41,205 nt of DNA from Oscillospiraceae bacterium (lineage in GTDB: Bacteria; Bacillota; Clostridia; Oscillospirales; CAG-272), in NCBI GenBank assembly GCA_015064025.1, contig SVSZ01000007.1, positions 1 through 41,205 of the forward strand, in the 5' to 3' direction. A model generated the notes under the pieces. It made no database searches. It had not been told where the DNA came from and was given only the letters and a program-made list of their open reading frames with translations. This document shows, piece by piece, positions 15,929-24,852 of this stretch. How positions within the stretch are numbered: position 1 is the stretch's first letter; each line of letters begins with the position of its first letter. A program made the position numbers and the translations under genes.

Positions 15929-16657
15929 TTACGCTTCTTTTTCCTTGCGCATCAATTCATCCCTTGCAATGAAATCGGGGTGCTTCTTGTAGTAGTTGAC
16001 GTAATAAAGAAGCTGTGCATACTGCTCATCTCTCACGTTCGGCTTGACAGTGGCAAGAAGCTCGTCGAGCTCTGAGAAGGTCGTGAATTTCTCCTCGGTC
16101 AGCGCCTTGAGCGCCCCCTCGTAAACGGAATCCTGCGACGCCCTCTTGTTCGCTTTTTCCGCTCTCTCCTCCTCACGGGCAAAGGACGCCTCCTCTGCCT
16201 TTTCCTCCATATACGCCTCTGCAAGCGCCGTCTGCTCGGCACGGTAAGCTCGATCAAGCTCGGATTGCGATTTTTTCTTCTCACTTTCGATCTCTCCAAC
16301 GCGTCTTGCATAGCCGTTGCGCGCCTCGATATCCGCGCTCTCACTCACACCAAGCCCCGACAGCCCCGCCTGCTCGTTCTCGATCGGAAGATATTTTTTG
16401 AGAAGCTCGTAGTTCACCGCCGCACGGCGCAGCTTTTCCTCGGTCTGCTGTGAAAGCAGCTTGCTCGCCGCACGGTGCTCTGCTTTCGCCGCCTCGTTCG
16501 CCGTGCGGTAATAGTCTATGGGATCCGTGCTCTCTTTTTTGGGGTTACCCAAATTCGATTTCTTGCGCAGAAGCATCCCTCCGCTGTTCTTGTGTGCCGC
16601 CGTAGAGCTCGGCGTTCTCTCCTCGGTCTTCGTACTCGCCTTGTATTTCTGAATCAT
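15929..16657 (-). CDS. Coiled-coil protein of the particle operon, possibly internal virion protein
   Basis: This 242-residue protein is not recognised. Residues about 50-190 are dominated by Ala, Glu, Lys and Arg in a pattern typical of long coiled coils; the last 50 residues (from FTTFSELDELL) look globular. There is no signal peptide or membrane segment. Podoviral ejection proteins sit at this end of the structural module and are similarly helical, so that role is possible but only an inference. The ATG at 16657 has a good AAAGGAG site. The gene overlaps the preceding one by 113 bases in another frame. It is the last gene of the operon. Confidence 0.72.
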   Translation of the reverse strand: MIQKYKASTKTEERTPSSTAAHKNSGGMLLRKKSNLGNPKKESTDPIDYYRTANEAAKAEHRAASKLLSQQTEEKLRRAAVNYELLKKYLPIENEQAGLSGLGVSESADIEARNGYARRVGEIESEKKKSQSELDRAYRAEQTALAEAYMEEKAEEASFAREEERAEKANKRASQDSVYEGALKALTEEKFTTFSELDELLATVKPNVRDEQYAQLLYYVNYYKKHPDFIARDELMRKEKEA

Positions 16658-17525
16658 TTACATTCTCTCCTTTCCTTCTGCTGTTTTCAAACATCCGTAA
16701 AATGTCCGCCTTTTTCGTCATGCGTGCACGGTATTCGTCCGTCACGTAAAGATAGGATTGCTCCATCTTCACCCCGCCCATCAAGAGAAAGATTCCGACC
16801 TGAAATAGCGTCCAGATCAGATCTGCGGGAGAAAAGCTTCCCAAAAGTGAAACTCCGTAATATCCGAAGAGGATTGCCGTGAAAAGCTTTGTCAGAAAAT
16901 CCCGACGGCTGCTCTCACGGGTATATTCGGTCTTGCTCCTTCCGAGATAATACGGGTCATCGGGATTTCCCGTGTCGCTGATAAGAAGCCCCGCAGAGAG
17001 CCTTGTCAGACGAATCGCCGCCGCGCGGCGGAAGCGGATGTGACGCAAAAGCTCCTCGCGACGGGCACGCAGTCCGCCACCTCGTCGCGGCAGGTAAGCA
17101 TAAGGCGTTCCGTCCTCCATAAAGTAATCCGTATAACGCATACCGTGACGGGAGAGATACTGACGTCTTGCGCGCGCCAATGCCTCTCGGTTTTTGATCT
17201 CACACCACTCGTCAAGCTCGTCAAGACAAGGTGCGACACGCTCCGCAATGCGCGCATGCCGTTCGGACGCGATGCAAACACGCGCGTCCCTGTCGCCGTT
17301 GCGAAGTCCCTGCGCATCAAACATGCGATTGATCATAATACCAAGCAGAAAAGCTACCACACCGTCCGCAAGGATCTCACCGATGCCCTTACCCGTCTCT
17401 CCGATCGTAACAAAGGAGGTTGCAATATAAGAGAGGCAAACAAGCCCCACCGAAAGATATCCGATGTAATTGCGCAAAACCTCCTTGATCTTTTCGCTAA
17501 GAGCCAACTGTAAATGATCCTTCAT
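16545..17525 (-). CDS. Four-helix membrane protein of the particle operon, unknown function
   Basis: This 326-residue protein has two predicted membrane segments at each end of its core: about residues 21-41, 47-68, 211-231 and 234-252. Between them is a strongly basic cytoplasmic-type region of about 140 residues with a histidine/arginine-rich SERHARIAERVAP segment. The C-terminal 45 residues are charged and overlap the next gene. It starts in an ATGA overlap with the preceding gene (17522-17525). No family was recognised. Location next to tail genes suggests a virion or host-membrane role such as DNA entry or exclusion; that is speculation. Confidence 0.75.
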   Translation of the reverse strand: MKDHLQLALSEKIKEVLRNYIGYLSVGLVCLSYIATSFVTIGETGKGIGEILADGVVAFLLGIMINRMFDAQGLRNGDRDARVCIASERHARIAERVAPCLDELDEWCEIKNREALARARRQYLSRHGMRYTDYFMEDGTPYAYLPRRGGGLRARREELLRHIRFRRAAAIRLTRLSAGLLISDTGNPDDPYYLGRSKTEYTRESSRRDFLTKLFTAILFGYYGVSLLGSFSPADLIWTLFQVGIFLLMGGVKMEQSYLYVTDEYRARMTKKADILRMFENSRRKGENVNDSEIQGEYEDRGENAELYGGTQEQRRDASAQEIEFG

Positions 17526-17995
17526 ACGGCATTCCTCCCTCCGATGTAGCTCTTCAGCATTTCCTCCACCCTGTCGGCAGTTGCGTCTGCTTGCTTGGCA
17601 AGCTTGATCCTCTCACGCACGCGGCTCGCAAAGGGGGAGAACAGGAACGCGTCCACCGCTTCCCCCGCGATCGCCACCCAGAGAATAAGGGAAAGATCAG
17701 AAAGCACTGCCTCCAGAAGATACACGAACACAAGAGAGATCGCCATCACGCAAAGGCGCGAGGGAAGCTTGATTTTCCCAAGCACCTTCAAAAGCATCAA
17801 AACGGCGATCAGCCCGCCTCCCAAGGAAAGTCGCACAGCACCCCCGGGGACGGAGGTGACGTAGGTCTCCCACTTCACGCAAAAGAGCACGCAAAGCGGC
17901 AGGACCGACGCAAGAAAGCCGCCCACGGTGAGAAAGAAGAGCTTTGCCCGCTCTTTTTTCAGGCTTGTCCCTTTTTCATTCTTCGTCTTCGTCAT
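17522..17995 (-). CDS. Small four-segment membrane protein of the particle operon
   Basis: This 157-residue protein has predicted membrane segments at about residues 18-40, 56-72, 80-98 and 100-118, a basic N-terminus and a helical C-terminal tail. It is not a recognisable holin, although a holin-like role cannot be excluded. The ATG at 17993-17995 was chosen for its GGAGGAGA site; the gene overlaps the upstream gene by 20 bases and the downstream one by 4. That tight overlap argues for co-translation with its neighbours. Confidence 0.75.
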   Translation of the reverse strand: MTKTKNEKGTSLKKERAKLFFLTVGGFLASVLPLCVLFCVKWETYVTSVPGGAVRLSLGGGLIAVLMLLKVLGKIKLPSRLCVMAISLVFVYLLEAVLSDLSLILWVAIAGEAVDAFLFSPFASRVRERIKLAKQADATADRVEEMLKSYIGGRNAV

Positions 17996-18710
17996 CGCAT
18001 CTCTCCTCCACCTCCGCGATCCTTCGCGCCGCTCCGTTCTGCACAAGCTCGCAGGAGTTACTCATCCCAAGGTACACCATTTCCTCGGTCTTCTGCGCCG
18101 ACACCTCTACGTGGTGAAGCGTCGCACCAAGGCGCTCTTCACTCTCCTTGAGAAGTCCTGCGTAGCTTTTTGCGATCTCCTCGAATTTTTCCGTCGCAAG
18201 CCGCGTCTCCTCTCTTGTGCGCGCGATCTCCGCATCGTATTTTTCAAGCCGTTCAAGGAAGAGCTTTTCTCTCTCCTCGGCTCTTGCGTCGTATGCGATC
18301 TTCGCCTCTGTATACGCATCCGCATTCTCCGCCGCCTTTGTAAACGCCCCGCGCGCCTTGAGAAGCGAGCGTATTGCGGGGATCAGCTCCAAAAGCCCCA
18401 CACCGATGATGAGGAGCGTGGAGGTAAGGTTCGGGAGCACCCGCTCCTCAAACCATACCTTCATGGCGTCAAGATCGTAAAAGCTCTCCATGTCCTGCGT
18501 AGGTGTCTCCACGTCACCGATCGGTACCTCCGCAGAGTTCTTCGGTGTCACGCCTTCGGCGGTGGGCGCCTCGCTCACGTATTCACTTACCTCCTCGACA
18601 GTTACCGCCTCGGAAGTGCTTTCCTGCGCTCCTACAGGAATGCAGAAAAGCAGAACCAAAAGGAATGTCGCCACGACGGCAAGAATCTTTCTTCGGTTGT
18701 CAACTCTCAT
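17976..18710 (-). CDS. Secreted or membrane-anchored coiled-coil protein of the particle operon
   Basis: This 244-residue protein begins with a signal-peptide-like segment (RRK, hydrophobic residues 9-25, then VGAQ). A low-complexity Glu/Thr/Val stretch follows to about residue 75. A second hydrophobic segment lies at about 91-113 and a long coiled coil at about 120-215. A signal peptide in a particle operon is unusual; it implies a product placed in or across the cell membrane, not only packed in a capsid. The ATG (18708-18710) has an AAGGAG site 8 bases upstream; the first 11 bases overlap the preceding gene. Function unknown. Confidence 0.75.
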   Translation of the reverse strand: MRVDNRRKILAVVATFLLVLLFCIPVGAQESTSEAVTVEEVSEYVSEAPTAEGVTPKNSAEVPIGDVETPTQDMESFYDLDAMKVWFEERVLPNLTSTLLIIGVGLLELIPAIRSLLKARGAFTKAAENADAYTEAKIAYDARAEEREKLFLERLEKYDAEIARTREETRLATEKFEEIAKSYAGLLKESEERLGATLHHVEVSAQKTEEMVYLGMSNSCELVQNGAARRIAEVEERCDDEDEE

Positions 18711-18939
18711 TGCTTTCGTCTCCTTCCTCCATTCCAAGCACCCGACGCGCCTCACGCTTGCACTGCTCCGCGTAGGCGTTGTACGCCGCAAACTCCTCGG
18801 GCTTTTCCTCCCTCTGACGAAGGAGCGCAAGCTCTGCGTTGATGGAATACTTCTTTCGGATATACTCCGACACCAAGTCGGGATATAATCTTGACTGTGT
18901 ACCGTTTTTCTTTGCAAGCTCGATTTTATAGCTTTCCAT
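18700..18939 (-). CDS. Small charged protein of the particle operon
   Basis: This 79-residue helical, highly charged protein is not recognised. It contains an IRKKYSINAELALLRQ segment and ends in a Glu/Asp/Ser tail. The AAGAGGTGA site 6-8 bases before the ATG supports translation, as does its position 11 bases after the tail-fibre stop with an 11-base overlap onto the next gene. Small proteins of this type behind tail-fibre genes are sometimes chaperones or tail accessory proteins, but nothing in the sequence settles this. Confidence 0.72.
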   Translation of the reverse strand: MESYKIELAKKNGTQSRLYPDLVSEYIRKKYSINAELALLRQREEKPEEFAAYNAYAEQCKREARRVLGMEEGDESNES

Positions 18940-18950
18940 ACCGTCACCTC

Positions 18951-20729
18951 TTATATTTCAAAGATGAATTTTGTAGAAGGCATTGTCCACGCAACGCCGC
19001 TCTGACCGTTGTTTTGTTCATCGAGAGCATAAACGTATTCCTCCGTGTACCGCGGCTCCACGGTGATATACTGACACCCCTCGACGTCAATAAGACCGTC
19101 AGATATGATGTAGTCCGAAATATCGGAAACGACAGCTTCCGCGAGATAAACAAGTCTCATACCCTCATTGCTTAAATACTCACCAAGGCTCTCACCCTCG
19201 GCGATCTCATATTCATACTCATTGACCGCCTTGCTTGTCTGCTTGTAATAGGCTTTTCCGTCCTCAAAGTAAACGTAGTTACCGTCAAGTCCAAATTCGG
19301 CAAGCCTTGACATCACATCACCCGGAAGCTCAAACAGCACCCTTCCCGTGTCCGATACGATGCGCGCGGGATAGTTCGGTAAATAGGTTGAATAGTATTC
19401 CCAAGCGGAATATAGCGCAGCCGCTCCGCGAAGCTCTGCGATCTTCGCATATCTCTGCGACCCGTAAGGCACGACCACCCTTTCATTCGCCCCCTCCATC
19501 ACACCAAAGTCGGACGTAGAAATACCCAATTGCTGTTTCATGTCGGTAATGTCCCAATCATGAATACCAACTCGCGTTTGAAGAAGAGATAAGCGCGCAT
19601 CGTTCAGAAGCCTTTGTTCGACCTCTTCCGTGACAAGCTTCTCAAGGCTTTTCCCGTTAGTATCGATCTCGTAGACTGTAAGCTTTACTCGTATATCTCC
19701 GTGCTCAACCTTCAAGGAGCTTGCACCGTGCGCGTTCAATATCCCATCAAAGGACGTGCCGTCGGCGTTTTTGAGAGGAGACTCGATATCGGTGATCACC
19801 TCGGTGACCACAGGCTCCTTCAATGCAACGATATAGCCCTCATCATAAACCTGCTCGATCACCTTTTCGCCTTCCGACAGAGACAGATCAAGCCACCCTA
19901 CGTGATATCTGCACCCTTGATGGTAGTACATCTTTCCCGCCTCCCAGAAAAGGTAATTTTCGTACTCGCTGTCGGTGTTTTCAAACGGATAAAGCCCGAA
20001 ATGCGCAAGCCCATCAAAAAGTGCGGGATCGATTGTGACCAGTGTGCGCACGCTTCCGTCCTCCTCGCTTCGCACGATCTTCGTAGGGTATTCAAGCTTC
20101 ACACTCAAGTACCCGGAATCGTCCGTGAGAAGGCTGCATTTTCCGTAAAGGCGAAGAAGGCGTGCTTCAAGCAAGGGGTTTGTGGGAAGCGTCACGATGC
20201 TCACCATGCTCTCCCGCTCCTCCTCCTTTGTCGTTTCAATACCGAGACAGTCCGCGATCGCGTAGACCAATTCATTTTCCTTTTTGATGCTTTTGCTTTG
20301 GGCGTCCACTGCCTCCCTTGCGGCAGCCTGTGCATCCTTACAATACGCAAAAGATCCGTCACGTGCCGCAATTGCCGCATCCGATGCGTGCGACGCCTCC
20401 TTGGCCGAATTCTCGGCTTCCTTTGCCGAAGCCGCAGCGGCACCTGCCGAAGCCTCGGCAGCACTGATCGCCTCCTTAAGACTTCCTACCATTTTTTCGT
20501 TCTCGCTCACGCGGCTGTCCAGCTCTTCGAGCGCGGCATTTGCCTCATCCACGATGCGCCCCTGCTCGGAAAGCAAAGAATTTTCCGAGGCGAGCATCGG
20601 GCTCCAAAGCGATCGTCTGATCTCATCGGCGCTCATTCCTGCGGCGCTCGGACTGTCCGGAAGCGCCTGTGCCGAACCACGCAAAAGAGCGTGGCGCAAA
20701 GCCTCGGAGGTTTTTTGTATTTTATTCAC
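18951..20729 (-). CDS. Tail-fibre-like protein with coiled coil and internal duplication
   Basis: This 592-residue protein has an N-terminal region, an Ala/Glu-rich coiled coil (about residues 50-150) typical of trimeric fibre shafts, and a distal part with two related modules at about 214-345 and 453-560. The modules share YP(T/A)(K/R)IV, LA(H/E)FGL, EAGK.YY or EDGKAYY, and a (P/A)VV(T/S) strand. They are likely receptor-facing domains; no enzymatic motif was seen. The start is GTG at 20729 with AAAGGAG; it overlaps the nozzle-gene stop by four bases. The assignment rests on architecture and position. Confidence 0.78.
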   Translation of the reverse strand: MNKIQKTSEALRHALLRGSAQALPDSPSAAGMSADEIRRSLWSPMLASENSLLSEQGRIVDEANAALEELDSRVSENEKMVGSLKEAISAAEASAGAAAASAKEAENSAKEASHASDAAIAARDGSFAYCKDAQAAAREAVDAQSKSIKKENELVYAIADCLGIETTKEEERESMVSIVTLPTNPLLEARLLRLYGKCSLLTDDSGYLSVKLEYPTKIVRSEEDGSVRTLVTIDPALFDGLAHFGLYPFENTDSEYENYLFWEAGKMYYHQGCRYHVGWLDLSLSEGEKVIEQVYDEGYIVALKEPVVTEVITDIESPLKNADGTSFDGILNAHGASSLKVEHGDIRVKLTVYEIDTNGKSLEKLVTEEVEQRLLNDARLSLLQTRVGIHDWDITDMKQQLGISTSDFGVMEGANERVVVPYGSQRYAKIAELRGAAALYSAWEYYSTYLPNYPARIVSDTGRVLFELPGDVMSRLAEFGLDGNYVYFEDGKAYYKQTSKAVNEYEYEIAEGESLGEYLSNEGMRLVYLAEAVVSDISDYIISDGLIDVEGCQYITVEPRYTEEYVYALDEQNNGQSGVAWTMPSTKFIFEI

Positions 20730-23275
20730 AATACCACTCCTTTCTTGAGTTTATTGATCTTGTAGACCGCACCTATACTGTAGACCTCGGTAGGCGCGGC
20801 ACTCTCCGAGGAGAAAAAGAAGCGAATGCTGTGAAAGCCCTTTGCCTTGGCGGTAAGACAAAGGCTTTTGTGGTACCCTCTTTCAAGGCTCAACCCCTCC
20901 AGATCCGCAAGGTTCAGGGAAAGACCGCCGGAAAGGTCCATCGTGATCTCTTCCCGATGCGACTCCGTTTCATATCCGAAAACGACCTTTTCCCCTGCCA
21001 GTCGCTTTGCCGAGAAGATCATGGAAAACAGATCCTTCGTATAAAGGTCGCTGCCAAGATCCAGAAAAGGAGTCTTCCACGTTGCCGTGACGTTTTGATC
21101 GGTGTGAATGCGAAAAATGGGGGTGGTAGGATATATGCGATTTGCGTTCCCCACCTCAACGGGACGAAAATAATTGGCAAGCGGCACATCCACCCCCTCC
21201 TTTGTAAGGCGCACATATACGACCTTTTCCAAAAAATCCTGTTTTCCTATGTAAATGTCCCGTCCGGAAAGCTCTGTATAAAGACAGAGCGACGTTTTCG
21301 TGTTTCCAAGAGCGATCGGGCGCCCACCGCTGCTTGTCGCCAGAGAAAAGCACCCCTTTGTACGGTCAATTTCGCAAATGTAATAGATCCGCCCTTCAGA
21401 AAGCTGCGTACCTCCAAAAAAGGCGGCATATACGGGGAGCCCTTCATATATACGCGCAAGCACTGCCTCCTCGGCATAGATCTTGTTGTGAGCGATCGAA
21501 TGGCATCCCTTCATGATCTCTCCCATGATCCCCGCAGTCAGCGGTGTCATGCGCCGTCCTTCCTGAAGAAAGAAAAGAAGCGAATCCGCATAGGAAAGTG
21601 CGCCGATCGTGTAATGAAATCCGAATTCCCCCGCCGCGCTCGTAAGAAATGAGCGGTCAATGCAACCCTCGTAAAAGCGACAGATCTCTCCCGCCCCGGT
21701 TCCAAACCAGATCTCCTCCCCCACGTGTGAAAAAACGCGCGCGGGAATATGGTCCCAATACCACCACTCATATTCCGCATCCCCCGATTCTCCGTCGCGG
21801 TATCTGTACCTTCTGTCCGCCACGTAGCAGTGATCCCCCACCGCAAGATATAAGCGATCTCCCTGTGTGACGGCAACCGCCTCCGAAAGCCCCTCCTCCG
21901 CGCAAAGGCGCGGTGCCACGGTATGGCTTCTCGCACGCGTGACGCGTGCATTGGAAACAACGTTGTCGGTATATTCGATCCCAAAGACCCCGTTTTTGGA
22001 AAGGATCAAGGGGTCCCCGGCAAGGCTGACGGCAGCATAGGGAGAGACAAGACTCTCACCCGCCCCCGCAGCACAGACGGAAAATACGGGGATCGTTTTT
22101 TTCAAGTCTCCCTCCTCACTGTAAAAGGAGCGGTATTCTCCGCTCATATAGTAAACCGAGGATTCCCGTGTGTGCGGCTCCTTGAAGACGGCAAGCGTGC
22201 TGTCCGACAGCGGTAAAAATCCCGTGATCGCCCGTTCATCTGTTCCGAGGATTGCGGTAAATTGGTCTGGAAAATAGGAAAAATCCTGCCGCTCGGAGAA
22301 AAACACCGTGTTTGGATATTCCGGATTTCCACCAAGGAACAAACGGTCCTGAGCACCGCCGACACCAAACAACGTACCGAAGCCGCACCCATAGATCATG
22401 GACATGCCGCCGTACCCGACGCCGCCGAAAAGATCCTCGGCAGCGGTAAAGCTGACCGTGACGTTCGGTGCATCCCCCACCCCCGCAGTCGCATTGAGCA
22501 GCGAGATTTTTCCCTCGAAGAAGGAAATGCTTCCCGAGAGAGTTCCCTTCTCATTATAAAGCTTTGTTTTGTCCGTTCCGCTGTTTTCATATACGACGTG
22601 ATCTACTCCGGTATCCGAGGCAACGTCCGCCTCCACGGTGACGGCAGTGCCCTGTGAGATCGCACCGTCGAGTAGCCACGTAGCCGCCGAGGCATGTCCG
22701 TAAAGCGTATTTTTGCGTTTCGGTGTCAGAAGATTGACAAGATCGCGCAGCTCTCGCGCACTGTCGGCAGTGTCCGTACACCCGATCCCCACTGTGGTGG
22801 TCGGAATATACGGATCGACCGTGCGTACCTCATAAACACCGCCAAAGCTTCCATAGCGGAGAAAAACACCGCATCCGACAAAATACAGATATCCATTCGA
22901 ATAAAATCCCTGGCAGCGGCGATCCTCAATACCTCCGAGAAGCACTCCAACGGTGTTGCGCGTGGTGATCGGTTCCCGCTCGAAGGTATCGAGTGAGATG
23001 CGGTAAAAATCCGTTCCCGCATAAACGATGAGTTCACGCTCTCCGCTTTCCCTCGTGTATGGGAACATGCCGTTGATGCGCGCCGGAAGTGCATCAACGA
23101 GCTGCTCCCAGCCACGTCTTTTTCGGTTGACACCGTGCCGAGGCTCCCAGTTAACGCCCTCCGTTGCGCGCTTGAGGGATGCATGGATCGGCGAGGAAGC
23201 GAAATCCATACCGGAGAAATCCGATAGCTCCACCCGCCTTTTTTCCTTGACAGACAAATTGGTCCTCGCCCTCAC
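20726..23275 (-). CDS. Large tail protein resembling podoviral nozzle / tubular tail protein
   Basis: This 849-residue protein has the N-terminal pattern of podoviral tail-tube/nozzle and stabilisation proteins. LSDFSGMDF is followed by a segment with GVNWEPRHG and KRRGWEQL, meaning roughly 'gift-wrapped' loading of residues that name the strand order, and then many short Tyr/Gly-rich beta repeats as in propellers. The last 150 residues form a beta domain ending EVYSIGAVYKI. It follows the adaptor gene, where a nozzle gene is expected. The start is uncertain: GTG at 23275 overlaps the adaptor stop; an in-frame TTG lies five codons further in. Confidence 0.75.
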   Translation of the reverse strand: MRARTNLSVKEKRRVELSDFSGMDFASSPIHASLKRATEGVNWEPRHGVNRKRRGWEQLVDALPARINGMFPYTRESGERELIVYAGTDFYRISLDTFEREPITTRNTVGVLLGGIEDRRCQGFYSNGYLYFVGCGVFLRYGSFGGVYEVRTVDPYIPTTTVGIGCTDTADSARELRDLVNLLTPKRKNTLYGHASAATWLLDGAISQGTAVTVEADVASDTGVDHVVYENSGTDKTKLYNEKGTLSGSISFFEGKISLLNATAGVGDAPNVTVSFTAAEDLFGGVGYGGMSMIYGCGFGTLFGVGGAQDRLFLGGNPEYPNTVFFSERQDFSYFPDQFTAILGTDERAITGFLPLSDSTLAVFKEPHTRESSVYYMSGEYRSFYSEEGDLKKTIPVFSVCAAGAGESLVSPYAAVSLAGDPLILSKNGVFGIEYTDNVVSNARVTRARSHTVAPRLCAEEGLSEAVAVTQGDRLYLAVGDHCYVADRRYRYRDGESGDAEYEWWYWDHIPARVFSHVGEEIWFGTGAGEICRFYEGCIDRSFLTSAAGEFGFHYTIGALSYADSLLFFLQEGRRMTPLTAGIMGEIMKGCHSIAHNKIYAEEAVLARIYEGLPVYAAFFGGTQLSEGRIYYICEIDRTKGCFSLATSSGGRPIALGNTKTSLCLYTELSGRDIYIGKQDFLEKVVYVRLTKEGVDVPLANYFRPVEVGNANRIYPTTPIFRIHTDQNVTATWKTPFLDLGSDLYTKDLFSMIFSAKRLAGEKVVFGYETESHREEITMDLSGGLSLNLADLEGLSLERGYHKSLCLTAKAKGFHSIRFFFSSESAAPTEVYSIGAVYKINKLKKGVVL

Positions 23276-23910
23276 ATCATCACCTGCGAATAGACCGTAT
23301 GCACGCGGACGTCTGCGTCCGTCATCCTTTCCTCGGTGTTTTTGACAAGGCGCTCCAATGCCGCCTCATACCAGTTCCGCGCCTCACCCGCCTCGTTCGG
23401 CTCGTCCTCGCGGAAAAGCTCTCCCTTGATAAAATAAGGGATCAGTGCCGCGATCTCCTCGGGAACACCCGCAAGCTCACCCTCGTTCTCCCACGCGGCA
23501 ATGCGGGAGATGCGTGGGCGGTAAAGAAGGATCACCTCTTCCCCCTCGCCAAGCCCCCGCACGGTCAGTACATCTCCCTCGACCGTGAAGGGAAGCTCTC
23601 CCCCATACGTCTCTCCGTCCTCATGGGAGAGACGCACTGCCTCGTAGATCTGCGGAATTTTTGAGAGCTCCATGCGAAAGATCTCTCCCTTTCTTTCCCA
23701 GTCTCCAAAAGCAATGACGTGACGCGAAAGAGGAAGCGCACGGCGCATCTCAAGGTCGCTCAGTGCACGGTTGATCGAGCCGGGCATGGCACGAAGATAT
23801 GCGCCGACCTCCCGATCCCCCTCCATATCCGCGACCTCTGTCGCGTCAAGATCTCCGACAGAGGCGAACATCAGTCGAAGCGCTTCGATCTTGATCTCTC
23901 CGATCTTCAT
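23272..23910 (-). CDS. Phage head-tail adaptor (connector) protein
   Basis: This 212-residue protein begins MKIGEIKIEALRLMF and is mainly helical, with a beta region in the middle carrying DVLTVRGLGEGEEVILLYRP. It has a C-terminal helix that contains EEIAALIPYFIKGELFRED. This layout is typical of adaptor proteins that bind below the portal in podoviruses and some siphoviruses. It lies between the coat gene and the nozzle-like gene, which fits. The ATG at 23910 follows AAAGGGG. A 13-bp hairpin separates it from the coat gene. Confidence 0.82.
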   Translation of the reverse strand: MKIGEIKIEALRLMFASVGDLDATEVADMEGDREVGAYLRAMPGSINRALSDLEMRRALPLSRHVIAFGDWERKGEIFRMELSKIPQIYEAVRLSHEDGETYGGELPFTVEGDVLTVRGLGEGEEVILLYRPRISRIAAWENEGELAGVPEEIAALIPYFIKGELFREDEPNEAGEARNWYEAALERLVKNTEERMTDADVRVHTVYSQVMM

Positions 23911-23930
23911 AGTTTTCCCCTTTCTGAAAC

Positions 23931-23959
23931 GGGGCTGCTTCATTGAATGAAGCAGCCCC
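23931..23959 (-). other. Intercistronic hairpin between coat and adaptor genes
   Basis: A perfect 13-bp stem (GGGGCTGCTTCAT and its complement) with a 3-base loop lies just after the coat stop codon. On the minus strand it is followed by CGTTTCAG, not a U-run. It is more likely a partial terminator or an RNase-blocking stem that raises coat mRNA above downstream tail mRNA. Confidence 0.8.
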
Positions 23960-23967
23960 CAATGGAT

Positions 23968-24831
23968 TTACGCGTACTTGACGTTGATGTTACAGATCTC
24001 GCGGGGGCGAACGATCTGTGCATCATACAGAATAAAGCCCTTGACCGCATCCGCGAACTTCTTTTCGGGTCTGTATGCCTCGGTGTGGGTCAGAGGCTGT
24101 GCAAACGCGATGGCGCGCTTGGTGCGGATCATGATGTTGTCGGTGGCACCCTCGTCGGTCTTTGCCACGTTGTTGGACATCTTGACCGTGACGTTTCCGT
24201 ACTTGGCAACACGTCCGTTCTTAAGGAATTCCGTATTGTCGGTGTCACGTGCGATATAAGCACGCTTGAACAGCGTATAGAAGCGGGGAGATACGGTCAC
24301 GATCACCTCGGTGGAATTCTTGACGTCGTGCTCGTAAAGCTTCTGGATCGCCTCGTCAAGCACGTCGAGCACGTTCTTTCCGTCGGCTCCACTCTCTCCC
24401 GCAATCACCTTGACGGGAGAGGTGTAAAGCGCCTCCACCGCCGCATCGGTGGCAAAGCCCGCGACGTAGGTGTCCACCTCGTCTGCCAGCGCCTCGCTCG
24501 TCTCCTTGGAAAGCGTGTCCATCAGTCCTCCAACCGCCTGCGCACGGTCCACGTCGCCTACCATGTAGTTGAAATAGCTGATCTGCTTGATGTACATGGT
24601 GACAGAGGAATCCTCCAGCTCCTCGGGACCGTCGATGTCTCCCGACGCGCCACTTCTTTCCAGCTTCTTGATGGTAGGCTTGCCCACGCCGAGGATGCGC
24701 ACGCTGTCCCCCTTCTTCTTCACGTCTCCCTCAAACTGGCGATTACAGTCCTCCACAAAGACGTAGGAGCCCTCCAATTCTCTCTGGATCGCCTCGTTCC
24801 AAACGGTGGGAATAAAATTTTCATATGCCAT
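23968..24831 (-). CDS. Major capsid (coat) protein, HK97-fold type
   Basis: This 287-residue protein has the hallmarks of small phage coat proteins. It begins MAYENFIPTVWNEAI, continues with a GDSVRILGVGKPT strand and YFNYMVGDVDRAQA, then a long helical spine region with EALADEVDTYVAGF. It has a VTVSPRFYTLFKRA segment and a C-terminal ITHTEA-like PLTHTEAYRPEKKFADAVKG. It follows the scaffold gene directly, the standard order. No protease is encoded nearby, so assembly would rely on an exchangeable scaffold, as in P22-like phages. Confidence 0.9.
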   Translation of the reverse strand: MAYENFIPTVWNEAIQRELEGSYVFVEDCNRQFEGDVKKKGDSVRILGVGKPTIKKLERSGASGDIDGPEELEDSSVTMYIKQISYFNYMVGDVDRAQAVGGLMDTLSKETSEALADEVDTYVAGFATDAAVEALYTSPVKVIAGESGADGKNVLDVLDEAIQKLYEHDVKNSTEVIVTVSPRFYTLFKRAYIARDTDNTEFLKNGRVAKYGNVTVKMSNNVAKTDEGATDNIMIRTKRAIAFAQPLTHTEAYRPEKKFADAVKGFILYDAQIVRPREICNINVKYA

Positions 24832-24852
24832 AGATTATTTCTCCTTTTCTTT

